Positions 50,704-61,842 of a stretch of 64,000 bases of DNA are shown piece after piece. The stretch comes from Crossaster papposus (taxonomy: Eukaryota > Echinodermata > Asteroidea > Velatida > Solasteridae), in NCBI GenBank assembly GCA_037893245.1, contig JBAIAA010000074.1, positions 3,932,054 to 3,996,053 of the forward strand, read 5' to 3'. The first letter of the stretch is position 1. The number at the start of each line of letters is the position of its first letter. The translations under genes were made by a program, and so were the position numbers. The notes beneath the pieces are model-generated. The model made no database searches. It was given only the letters and a program-made list of their open reading frames with translations, and had not been told where the DNA came from.

Positions 50704-51440
50704 CTAGTTGTAGTTTGCCAAGATCAGTGTCGCAATATTTACTCTAAAATACGAATTCCCTAAACCCATCCATTTACACAAAAAATCAGCAAAAGTAAAT
50801 GGTGTATAAAAAAAGGTCCAGTACTATCCCAGCAGGTCAACAAAACAATAGGCACATTTAGTCCAGGCAAAATACATAATTTTGTTTTGTTGACCTCAAA
50901 CAAATTGCAACAAATTGTTTTTGACCACAGTGCACTTCTATAAGGTCCCTAGAATTACATACTAAAAGTCGACAAAAATCCAAGTGGTGGAAATATGACC
51001 AATTTGCATAAATCGTTAATCCCTGCCGCGTAATATATTTATTCCCGTATTTGGGTATATATGTTTTTTTTATTTTTTGAAAAGTTTATTTTGGTGATTC
51101 TACTTACATATCCTTACATCAATAACATTTGCTAAATCATAAGTGACTGAATAATTATGAGAACATAGTAAATATCAAAAATGACAACTTCGTGACCCTA
51201 TAAATGTGCGCACATTACACTGTCTCCAGATATCATCAAGTAGTCAGTATTGGTGAGCTTCAAATTCACCAAGTTGCTTACTGGCACAGTTATCCTATTA
51301 AAACCTTATGGAAAATCACATAAACAATGTTAACATTGTGATATTTAGCCCAGCAAACAAAAACTGGGAGAAAATGGTGTGTCCCTAAATTGGGCTAACA
51401 AGTAGGTGAAGGGTTGCCCAAGGTGAGAGACTTGAACAAG

Positions 51441-51790
51441 TAGCGGGTACTACAGGTACCTGTTTTCATCAACAGGTACCAGTAGCTAGCGGGTACTACA
51501 GGGACACCTGTTTTCATCAACAGGTACCAGTAGCTAGCGGGTACTACAGGTACCTGTTCTCATCAACAGGTACCAGTAGCTAGCGGGTACTACAGGGACA
51601 CCTGTTTTCATCAACAGGTACCAGTAGCTAGCGGGTACTACAGGTACCTGTTCTCATCAACAGGTACCAGTAGCTAGCGGGTACTACAGGGACACCTGTT
51701 TTCATCAACAGGTACCAGTAGCTAGGGGGTACTACAGGTACCTGTTCTAATCAACAGGTATAGGTACCAATAGCTAGCGGGTACTACAGG
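51441..51790. repeat. Tandem array with alternating 46- and 48-bp units
   Basis: TAGCGGGTACTACA recurs at 51441, 51487, 51535, 51581, 51629, 51675, 51723 and 51775, so steps alternate 46 and 48 (last 52). The 46 type has GGTACCTGTT and the 48 type GGGACACCTGTT. TACCTGTT...AACAGGTA is also a local inverted repeat within each unit. Confidence 0.95.
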
Positions 51791-52449
51791 TCAAGCCGTT
51801 GTTCCAAGGGGAATGTGTGGGTCTAGCAAGCTGGCGTTCCTCATTACCAACAGGAAGGTAGTCTTGAGGAGACCTTTAGGGCAAATCCTGAGGGGCCTGA
51901 CTGAAGGGATGTCGTCGTGTCTTTCATTAGGTTTTGTTTTTTTAACCGATACAAAATTGTAATAAGAAAGGTATGCAAGAAATTTCTAAAGCCTGTGGAA
52001 GAGGGGCTTTTGACTTTCTTTTGTACATTTTTATTTGTCATAAAGCGAAAACAAATCTTTGCTGCGTTTGTTTTAAACACATTATACGCAAGGGTTCAGC
52101 AGGCTTAAAGTTAACTCACTGCCTAAAAGAAGGTAGAATTGTTACTTTTTTGATGAAAACTGTTACCAAAAATATTAATTGAACTTTTATTATGTGTTGT
52201 TCCCGAGTACTTAACCACCCCTGTGTATTCATCACGCAAGTACAGTCCAAACCAGTGAAACCTTTTTCTATGATCGGGTCTGAGCAGTTTGTAGAGTTCA
52301 GCGCACTTTTGAAGTCATTGTCAAACCAAACTATGGGCCTACTCACACGAAGCAAATTATGTTTGTCCCCCAAAAAAACTTTTTTTTGTTTTTTTTGTTC
52401 TGGATAACCTGCTTCAACTGTTTATTAACATGACAAGTATTATCATCTG

Positions 52450-52692
52450 GGGCCAATTTCATAGAGCTGCTTAAGCATAAATATTGCTTAAGCACAAAAC
52501 TATCTTGTTTAGTCAAACCAGCTTACCAGCCACAACTCCATGTGATGTATATATTATTTGTGATTGGTATTTAGCTGTTGTTAGCTTAGCATAACGATCA
52601 CATGGAATTTTGGCCCCTCACTTGATTTACCAAGCAAGGGTTTTTGTGCTTAAGCAACTATTTGTGCTTAAGCAGCTCTATGAAATTGGCCC
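52450..52692. mobile_element. Family B element
   Basis: The ends are GGGCCAATTTCATAGAGCTG and CTATGAAATTGGCCC. The flanks are CTG and about CTA. Confidence 0.87.
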
Positions 52693-52887
52693 TAGGTCAT
52701 GCAGCTGAAAATCACTTACTTTTGTCACTACAAAAAAAAAACAAGTGCAAAGTCTAAACATAATTTACTACATGTATTTTCATAAATTGGGACACCGTTC
52801 TCAAATCATTTGTAACCCTCAAATAAAGTCCACCACTCTCTGGTCTGGCAAATATTACATAGAACATCATATCAACGGATCTAATGT

Positions 52888-53264
52888 GCCAGTCACACAT
52901 ACCGGTACACAACGCACAGCCCGCGCACTAAAAAATTAGCAATTTTGGCCAGTGCGTTGTCGTTTGCCGGGTGTGCGTCAGCATTCGTTACTCGTTCGTC
53001 GAGAGCGCTCGACCAACGCTATGCATTCGTTGTCATTTGCTGTGCGCACAAAAATGTGCGCGGAGCTGGATGCAAGAATGCACACGCCAGAAGAATGCTA
53101 GAGGCGCAGCGTGCTAGCAACACGCTGTGCATTCGTTGTCAACTCGCTAGCTTCTCTTAAATCCTGACAAAAGTTGGGCGCACAACGACGCACTAATATT
53201 ATTTCCCATTTTTAAAATTGATTTCTAATGCGCGGGCCGCGCGTCGCATATGTGTGACCGAACC
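52888..53264. mobile_element. Probable MITE with CAGTCACACATA ends
   Basis: The left end CAGTCACACATACCGG with GCCCGCGCACTAAAAA and the right end TAATGCGCGGGCCGCGCG with CATATGTGTGACC mirror each other loosely. The interior is rich in GCATTCGTTGTCA repeats. No clear target duplication. Confidence 0.55.
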
Positions 53265-53479
53265 ATAAAGGCCAAAAACAAAACAACAACGTGAATTAGC
53301 CAAGTTGATCTCCAACTCTTGATAGAATCTGGTCAAGTTCAGAGCCCTGACAGGCACAGGAGAGGAGGGGACAGGGAGGGAGGGGCAAGAGGGATCAATG
53401 GACCTGACCATACTTAAGCCTGGACTTCCTGTGCGTCACATTAAATCCAACCAAACAAGGGCAGGATGTAACTAATTTA

Positions 53480-53840
53480 AGAGGAGGGGAGGAGGTGGGG
53501 TGTGATAGGAGGTAGGGGAGGGGGGGGGGAAGGGAGGGATGGAGGGGGGGGGGGGGGAATGAGGTGGGGTGGGGTGGGAGGGGGTGGTGGAAGGAGGGGG
53601 TGGGAGGGAGAGGTGAGAAGAGGCGGGGGAAAGGGGGTGGTCAATGGTGCCTTAATGGCTGGGGAGGCCGTTGGTCCAGTAGAAGTGGAAGCAGTAAAAG
53701 GGGTTGGTTGGGGTGGGGTGGGGTGGGGTGAGGGGGGGGGGGGGGGGGGGGGGAGGGGGAGGTTGAACAGCGCAAGTGTCAGGGTGGGGGCGGGGGTGGA
53801 GAGGGTGAACAGCACATATCGGGGGGGGGGGGTGGTGATC
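53480..53840. repeat. G-rich low-complexity block
   Basis: Long G runs with GGGGTGGGGTGG and GGAGGGGG words. Open frames of 112-119 codons here are composition artefacts. Confidence 0.9.
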
Positions 53841-54234
53841 CCCTTCAGAAGGAAAATCTAGGCCATTTTCAAACCCAACCTTCGTCTACGTCTCCGTCAT
53901 GGTTCATGCAGTTTGGCAATGGAGCCAGAGATGGAACCTAAGCTGGGGTGTGGAAACCTACTCTAGTCGAGTCAAGCCAGACAAAGGAGGTTACAGTGCA
54001 TTTGTATTGACCGGCAATCGTGGTCGTCGGACAAAAGAATTGGGAGGCAAACAATGGGTCCACGAATGACACAACGTCCACGATCTTTTCCCGTGTACAA
54101 ATCCTATGGCGATCATCCGAAAACGTTATAAACAAAAGAGGGAAGACGGTCGGACAATGCCCCGTCCACGATTGCCGGTCAAAACATAACTGTGTGAGTG
54201 TGTAAAAACTGGCTCAAGATCAGTGCATATGGTC

Positions 54235-54425
54235 TTTACCTGCACAGGTACCCATTACTCCTGGGTGGAGAGAGGCGATTGTAGCAAAGTGTCTTGCCCA
54301 AAAACACAAGCACCATGTTCCCTGCCAGGGTTCTAACCCACGTACAGTACCATCGTACAGGACTCAAACACCATAACCACGGGACACGGTGGTCTTGCTG
54401 CACTGGGCAGAGTTGTCACTTTGAC
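54235..54425 (-). repeat. tRNA-derived SINE fragment (head and first body part)
   Basis: The minus strand reads CGTGGTTATGGTGTTTGAGT, then GTGGGTTAGAACCCTGGCAG, then GGGCAAGACACTTTGC and CCACCCAGGAGTAATGGGTA. It has the same order as the 49.4-kb copy. Confidence 0.8.
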
Positions 54426-55427
54426 AAATTATGCTCTTTGCTGAGTGTGGCAAGGTTTCTAGCCAACATTTCCTAGAGGGTTAATCTTAAACAATTGATT
54501 CATACTTGTTTTCCTTAAGCTCTTGTTCAAAGTGACAAATATAAAGAAATTATTGCTTTTATTCTAGGAGACACTACAAGGTTGTCTCTTAAACCTCGGA
54601 AACTCTAAAGTCACCCTCCCAAATCCTGGGGTTCATTCTAAAGCCCTTTCCTTATCTAAATACCTACATGTACATGTACAACGGTGGTATTCCTTTGGAT
54701 TTGTTTTTCAACAGAGTCGGGAGGGGATGTGCCCATCAGTTTCCAAGGAATAGCTTCCTGTCTTAGAAGCTAAGGTGATGAGGATTCCAAGGGGTTAAGT
54801 TGTACATGGGCAGCCTAAAATCCAGGTTAATCAACACTGGATGAAAAGGCCAGCAGAGGTCAGAAAATGGCTGAATGTCTACATGTACCGGTACATGTAC
54901 ATTATCTTTGCTAAAATGTACGACACGTACTTGTACACGGTGTGTTTATTAACTGAAAGATCCATCCTATAGCACAGTGCTTGGGTGGTTTCAGCGCTGA
55001 AGTGACTAATGAGTTAAGAACCCATTGCCAAGTTAAAAGTTGTTAAATAGTGGGGAACAAAAATGGATGGGTAGGTAACTTTTTTTGGCTGTTATTTTAC
55101 AGCCACAAGAAAATAGAGCAGGGTGCTGGTTGATAATTAAACTTGGTTTTCTAACATCATGCTCTCTATTTGAGGATTTACGTCGTTGAAGTGTGCAGAT
55201 AAAATAATACACCTGTATTTTCTAGCACTAGTATTTTCAGAATACTTGTACGTAGGCATACGGATAAGCAACCAACAAGCGGACAGCGCAATACGCACAA
55301 CGCAAATGGTATATATTTTCTTTTGCCAAATTTTGCCAAATAGTAATATTGATAGTTTAGTGACATTTTTTATCACGATTTCCATGCGTTATGGCAAGCA
55401 GGATCTTATGCACTTGTCAATTGTAAT

Positions 55428-55970
55428 CCCTGGGGGACCCGGGACTAGCGTGGACGTAGCCGGGGATGTAAAATTTGCCCAGCGTGATTGTCCCGGCCAG
55501 TTCCCGCTACCGCCTGGCCGGGCGGGGCACTTGGTTTTTGTACATTCCTGAATATACCCCGTCCCCGGCATGCGGAGCTATTTTTTTTTTAAACGCACGA
55601 TCCCGGCCCCAGAATGCGGGTCATTTGTCACAACCCCCGCACGATCCAGGCCCCCGGCATGCGGGGCATTTAACAACCTCTGCACAATCCAGGTTTAAAT
55701 GGTTTCACTAATGTCCCGGTAGGGCGGGGCAACAAGATTGTACAACCCTGGCAAAGTCCCCGCTATTGTCCCGGTACAGCGGGGCAATAAACTGTTGGCC
55801 TACAACCCCGGCCAAGTCCCCGCTATTGTCCCGGTACAGCGGGGCAATAAACTGTATAACCCCGGTCAAGTCCCCGCTATTGTCCCGGTTAGCTGGGCAC
55901 GGTTTTTTTTGGGACATCCCTGGCTACCGTTATGTCCCCGCTACTTTGTCAAAAGTCCCTGGTCTCCCAG
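55428..55970. mobile_element. Probable MITE (CCCTGGGGGACCCGGGACT ends) with internal 60-bp repeats
   Basis: The left end CCCTGGGGGACCCGGGACT matches the inverse of the right end AGTCCCTGGTCTCCCAGGG. Inside, GTCCCCGCTATTGTCCCGGT recurs three times at 60- and 54-bp steps (55741-55890). Confidence 0.7.
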
Positions 55971-55979
55971 GGCCGAGAC

Positions 55980-57690
55980 TACAATTAACACGTGCATTGG
56001 GAATTATTTGGGAATTATAATTATCCTTATTCTCAACAAAAGAGATACTTAAATAATATATGTACAAACTTTTTGACTGCATATTATATTGGCTTGGGTG
56101 ATTGACAAACCCTTGGGAAGAAATGTTCATTGCACATTTAATTTATAGTATTGGAAGACGATTGTCAAAGACATTGGTGGCTATTTTATATGTATTTATT
56201 TTATATGTAATTTAGTTCTGCCATACAGAAATCACTAACAACCCACCTAGTCAGAGACGAGTTAATTAAAACTCTGCTGTCATCTCTTCTAAATAAAAAA
56301 ACAGAGAACAATCGAAGCCATTGTCCTACAAAACTTTTCTTTAACCACACTATATTTGAGCGTCCGATGTTTGAGTTACCCAAAAAAATAATAACGAAAA
56401 ACAAAACCACATCCTTGCGGGCCGGAGGCTGAAAAAATAAGTTGCCTCACTAGATGGTAGAGGGAGAACGCATGAGAGCGCATTAAGGTGAGTTTATCGT
56501 CGATTATAGACTAACAGGTGACAGGCGCCGATTACTGCCGACTTCATTAATCTCATGGGGCCAGTAAGAACAAAGAGCATATTCAGATTGACACGAAATT
56601 CGCCCAATATGTCAAACAAACTTCCCTTTTGCCGCCTACATTAAAACAAAAACATGAAAGGTATCTTTTTCATTGTTCATGATTTGCACTAAAGTTAACA
56701 ACTCTCGATACTTTACCGTTATGATAAAGTCATTCCCCGCATGAATGAGAAAAAAACTAAAGAAGTCCCACAAACACCTGGAAAAATAACTTTTCGGCAC
56801 AATTGCAGAATACCCCGTCACTTTGTATTCGTGGTTTAGGAGGATGTTTTTTTAAAGGGTAATAAAGTCGGCGTTTATACCTACTCCTGTATTCGTGGCT
56901 TGGTTACTTTTGCGTGGTATTCTCAAATTGCTCCAACTTTCGTACTCTAAACCATCAAGGATCAATATAAAGGGGCATTTTCTTTGAGCTTCATGTGCCG
57001 CGCCGACCGCGCATGAAAATTATTCATGCACAAAATCTGCCTACCGGTACATATTCATTTTTTCCAACCCCCTACCTAATTGTCGTATCAGGTGTCGAAC
57101 TGTGCGTGGCCGCTACACGTAGCGAAACACATGGTGCGAGGCCGCGGCGGTGACGCAGCATGCAGTGTGGTGCGGTGCGCCGCGCCACGCCATGGTGCTC
57201 ACCACTTTAACCCCCCGCATGCTGTGCCATCAGGCACAGTACATCATGTCACGTACTCATCGTACATGCCGCACTGTGCCACTTTACACCAAGACAGCCA
57301 GGTCGTTTCCCCCCTCCCCCTCTCCCCGGGCCATTTGAGTTGTCTCAACGGTCGAGTTGTCCCACCGCGCCGGTCGAGTTGTCCCACCGGTCGATCATTT
57401 TTCGAGTTGAGTACTACTAGTGGCAACATGACACAACACAAAAGTTAACATAATTTACACCCAGTACTGTTGTATATACTTACAAAGTTTCTTCAATCTT
57501 CACAGTAGAATTTGGGAACCTCTGGCGAGTTAAACAAAACACGACTTTTTGTTTAACGTTGTTCAGTCATGTCATTGTTGTCATGAATGTCAGTCAACCT
57601 GTACGTACGACGAGACGAATGCAATCGCTTGTTCAACAAGTTGTTGTTGAGGGCGCTATTTAACTTCTACGGGAGTCAAACAATGTTGCC
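55980..57690. other. Non-coding, no recognised gene
   Basis: AT-rich sequence, then a GC-richer stretch 57080-57420 (GCGCCGCGCCACGCCATGG area) with open frames on both strands that match nothing I recognise. It could be a CpG-rich promoter or a decayed element. Confidence 0.4.
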
Positions 57691-57693
57691 CTA

Positions 57694-57933
57694 GGGCCTT
57701 TTCGAATCCCTGGCTTCGTCTTCGTCTTTGGCTTAAGGCGATTTTTGACTCCCAACTGCAAGATCTCCAGCCACATTCTGACGCCTGTTGTACTTCAGAA
57801 ACATTCACTCGATTGATGTGAACCCAAAAGTTAGACTATTTTAATTTTCTTCCATTTCTATTTGCTTCTCAGTATTTCGGAATTCGGAGGCGAAGCCAAA
57901 GCCAAAGACGAAGCAACGGTTTCGAAAAGGCCC
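57694..57933. mobile_element. Family C element, exactly 240 bp
   Basis: The ends are GGGCCTTTTCGAATCCCTGG and TTTCGAAAAGGCCC. CTA lies at 57691-57693 and 57934-57936. Confidence 0.93.
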
Positions 57934-57939
57934 CTATTA

Positions 57940-58085
57940 TGTTTGTTTCTTGTATGTCTCTGAAGAAGATTTTGTTAAGATCGAAATATTAGGCCCTCTT
58001 AACTTATTTGATTTGTATATTTCAGGTCATTACAATCAATAAGCAGTTTGCAGCAGTTTTAATCTTATATATTATTTTATTTTAA
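57940..58085 (+). repeat. Dispersed repeat with CTGAAGAAG...GAAA core
   Basis: Direct counterpart of the inverted copy at 40535-40680. It starts right at the edge of the family C element. Confidence 0.55.
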
Positions 58086-58399
58086 TAGATGTCCATGACA
58101 AAGACGTACACCTCTGTATAAAAAGTCCCATAGACACCAGTGATAAATGCCCATACTTCACAAATTCTTTAACAAATACTCGAAACTCTCACAAGAGTTC
58201 AGGCTCTAAAGAAAAGTGACGATCAACATGTCATCTTTCATTGCCTACGCGCGCTGTTTAAGCCGCGAATTTAGGACGTTCTGCAACCAAGACTAGACCC
58301 AGGCGCACTTAAATAAATGTCGGAAAAATTGCATACCAAACCAGAAGATTGTCAGAATTGTTTTTATTTTGGGGGGATATTTTCAAAAGTAAGTTCACT

Positions 58400-58438
58400 C
58401 ATGGAGGAATAAGAAGGATTCCTTCTTATTCCTCCATG
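58400..58438. repeat. Perfect short palindrome, 19-bp arms, 1-bp centre
   Basis: CATGGAGGAATAAGAAGGA, a single T, then its exact inverse. Confidence 0.95.
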
Positions 58439-58492
58439 GTTCACTGCACTACACTATGCACTTCGAGATAAACATTACAAAAATCACGAAAA

Positions 58493-58938
58493 AATTTACT
58501 ACCGAATTATTAAGAAATATCTTGCTCATCTAAAAGTAAAAAATGATTCTAGGCACCCAGCAAAATGATTGCGCTATATAAAATTTTATTTAAAAAATTG
58601 CCGGACGGCGATCGCGTTAAAACACAAATAACATAAGAATAACTGCTCGACGCCTGTTGAAAACAAACGCTGTTTTTCGTGCTTTTCTCGGCATCCATGA
58701 TTCTAAAATATCTTACTTTTTTGAAAGTAAATAATTATTGTAGGCATCCAGCAAATGGATTGCGCTAGATATCCTGTAAATTGTTCCGAACAATTGAATT
58801 TTATTTTCTTGCTTTTCTTAGCATCTAGGATTGTAAAACTTCGGACAGGTCAGTTAAACGATATTTACTATAAATTACAACCCCCCAAATCTACCTAATT
58901 ATGATACTTCAAGCAATTACCAATGGTGTATCCTACCT
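58493..58938. mobile_element. Two partial family A copies joined head to tail
   Basis: 58493-58700 runs from TTTACTACCGAATTATTAAG to CGGCATCCATGATTCTAAAA. At about 58702 the sequence jumps back to AAAGTAAATAATTATTGTAG and runs on to AATGGTGTATCCTACCT|TTAA. It is either a recombinant or a copy inserted into a copy. Confidence 0.75.
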
Positions 58939-58939
58939 T

Positions 58940-59353
58940 TAAAACACACAGTGTAAAAACAAAGTCAAACTTGTTAAAAACACAATAAACTATTTAACCC
59001 CAATTTCATGCAAACAAAGGTCGTGACAAAAAAAAGATAAACACGGTGTATAATTTGAATGCCTATGGTTCCTTTTTGGTTTAAAGGAAGCATTTTGAGC
59101 CCCTTTTATTGTCAGTGTGCGCATGATTGAGGTAAGATTGTCAGTGATTAGTGGGGGGTTATTTTTCTCTAGCCACCGATATTATTTATTAACATTTGTC
59201 AATATTTTTGGAATATTTCAAAATCGGGTGAAATTATAAATAAGTTATAAATAATTGAGTTATTACATTTTAAATAAAAATATTTGTGACTAACCTAACA
59301 AAATGAGTCGCAAGTCGCCAGATCCACCCAGCACGATATGCGACCGAGGGTCT
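58940..59353. other. Non-coding flank of the large palindrome
   Basis: AT-rich and unrecognised. Confidence 0.5.
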
Positions 59354-59814
59354 TAGTCCAGGAGCTAGCAGACTTTTATCGGTATTGTTGAGTACGAAAG
59401 GTTTGACACCTGAAATGAGTAGGACTATGTGTGGGAACCCCAAAATGTGGATTCTTAAGTTTGGCACTCTTGCACTGCCCCCTGGGGGCACTCTCAAAAT
59501 GACCCCCCTATACTTTTTATCGGTATTGTGGCGTACGAGGACCAAATTTTTGTCATATGTACTTCAAGGGAGTCTAATTTCAAAAAGCCAATTCTTAAGT
59601 TTTCAACTAATGCACTAAGCCACTTAAGAATGGCCTAATTAACGCTAATTAGCACTTTTATCGGTATTGTCACGTACGAGGACACATTTTGGCTCAAAAT
59701 GTACTCCAAGATATCCTGATTCCGAATATCTAATTCTTAAGTTTCAACTCCATGCACTAATCCACTTAAGAATGGGTCAAAGATCGATAATTGACCTAAT
59801 TACGTTTGGAATAA

Positions 59815-60066
59815 TGTGACCCGCTCCATCGAAATGAGGAATAAGTCTAAACAAAGTTACGGCCTGATGAAGATGACAGGTGTATATTTATTTTCCGAAT
59901 CCACATTCCGAGAAAAACAGCTCTGAAATAAACAAATATGACCAAAATCATACGGACAGCACAAACAAATACTTGGTCACGATTTTCACCCATGCATTCA
60001 CTTTAACGGCCGATTGCGTAAAACGGCCTCAGCGACTTATTCCTGATTACGATGGAGCGAATCACA
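59815..60066. mobile_element. Family E element embedded in the left palindrome arm
   Basis: The tips are TGTGACCCGCTCCATCGAAA and ACGATGGAGCGAATCACA. The mirror copy is near 62586-62838 in the right arm. A 70-codon open frame inside is identical in both arms, which follows from arm identity and does not show coding. Confidence 0.75.
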
Positions 60067-61680
60067 TATGCCATTTCTCCGGAACCACATGAGGTAGAGG
60101 ATTGAAATATGGTTTAATGTGAAGGTCTAAACATTGTGGACAAGGACCAGTTGTTAAAGTAGTATTTTGTTGGTGTCTTCATGGCTTAAACATGCAATTA
60201 AGCCTAAAAGTGTACCCTTTTGACCCACCACGTGTTTATAATTGTATCGGTATGATCGAGTACGTCCACAAAACTTATGTCAACATGTTCATCTGGCAAC
60301 CCAGAATACGAAAAACTCGTTCTTAAGTGTCCATCTGATGCACAAATCCGCTTAAGAATAAGAAATCGGTCAACTTATGAAAGCATGTTTAAGCTATTAT
60401 TGAGTTATTCCTCATGAAAAGGAGGCCTTCTTCAGAAGTTTAATTTACCAAGAGCTTTTCGGAGTTTTCATGTGTATTTTAAGAATTGCTCGCATCCAAT
60501 TATTAAGCTGGATAGTACAGTAACCATATGTCTGTGTCTAGGACAATAAGACTATATATATGCCCCATTGTTCATTGTACCTTATAAAATAAGCACGAGC
60601 TCTCGTGACAGATGAGGGCACTTGACAGAAGATATTGATTGAAATAAAATTTAATTGAAAATCAAATCAAAATTACGTGTAACACTGTCACAATACTAAA
60701 CACATTAATTACAATATTGCACTGCACTGCACTTGAATTAGAATAAATCTATGTTAATACAAGAACTATAAGGATCTGCTTAGTGTGACAAATTGCAAAT
60801 ATTGACCTATGATACAATAATGATCTGCGTATTAATCTCGAACAAGCCAGCCCATGCCTAAACATGCAAATACTTCTTTGAAGTACGGTGCAATATTGCA
60901 GTTACTGTATATTATTATTATTATATCTTAATCTTGGTGATTTACATTTCCCAAACATGTTATCCATGAATAAAGCTGCAGCGCCTTGCTTACATGGATG
61001 TATGTTCCCGGGTGTAAGTTATAATAATTTTTAATAAATATATATGCATTTTAACTGGCAGACTATTATCATGTCAAAATATACTGGTAGCTAAAGTACC
61101 ATGGACATGAATAAACTCAAGTTGCATTTATAGCAACTTGTATAGATGACTTCAATATAAGGACAAGATTAATGTGATTTAGTAAAGTAAGGAATAGCCT
61201 GTATCATAAATCGCTACAATTTTGTGTACATCATGATTCATAATCCAGAAACTTAGCGTTTTAAAAATCATACTGAATTGGCAGAAGCCGACTATTTGCC
61301 CTGCGAACGAAGAATCGTGGTTGGCTGCAGTCTTTGGAAAATAGAGCATCTAGAAACTACATGTAGTTCGGGGGGTCTCCCCTTAGGATGAGGAGGTTAA
61401 TACTGATTCTTGGTAAGCAACATTCATCATCAACCACAGCTTATTAAGCAAAAGATTATCCAAAAAAGTGTGGAAATAACCTGTAAAAGGTGTCCGTATT
61501 GTTTACGGTAAAGGTATGTAAATATTCATTGTGAGTAGGCCTGGTCGTATAATTGCGAGTTACATTTTATTGGCACACCGCCACAATGAAATATCTCTCC
61601 GTCTCCTTTAATTTGTTATGATGCTTGTAGTTTAGAAGATTTTGTAAATGTTCTACTCTTAGCTATGCAAAACAAGCATG

Positions 61681-61842
61681 ATGGTCAGGGTATGGATATA
61701 CACTCCAATCTGGTTTGAACTTGAAGGACATCAACTACCGCAAACCCTGGTAGAAGAAGATGAAATGAAGACTGACGGGAGTGAGGAAAGGCAAGAGGTT
61801 GCATCATCTGATGAAGAGGAAGGACTTTTCGAAGAGAACTAA
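61681..61842 (+). CDS. Short acidic open frame in palindrome spacer, possible transposase tail
   Basis: 53 codons, MVRVWIYTPIWFELEGHQLP then VEEDEMKTDGSEERQE and SSDEEEGLFEEN, stop TAA. The hydrophobic start and acidic end look more like the end of a real protein than random sequence. It is too short to assign. An adjacent frame just upstream (CYDACSLEDFVNVLLLAMQN) may be part of the same decayed or spliced gene. I do not recognise the family. Confidence 0.3.
   Translation: MVRVWIYTPIWFELEGHQLPQTLVEEDEMKTDGSEERQEVASSDEEEGLFEEN

Noticed and set aside
53477..53861. Proline- or glycine-rich open frames
   Set aside because: G-rich low-complexity sequence on both strands.
57080..57448. 122-codon open frame in a GC-richer stretch
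   Set aside because: No recognisable domain, overlapping frames on both strands, no splice or start support.
59880..60092. 70-codon open frame duplicated at 62532-62774 (minus)
   Set aside because: The duplication comes from the inverted arms; the frame lies in a MITE and shows no protein family features.
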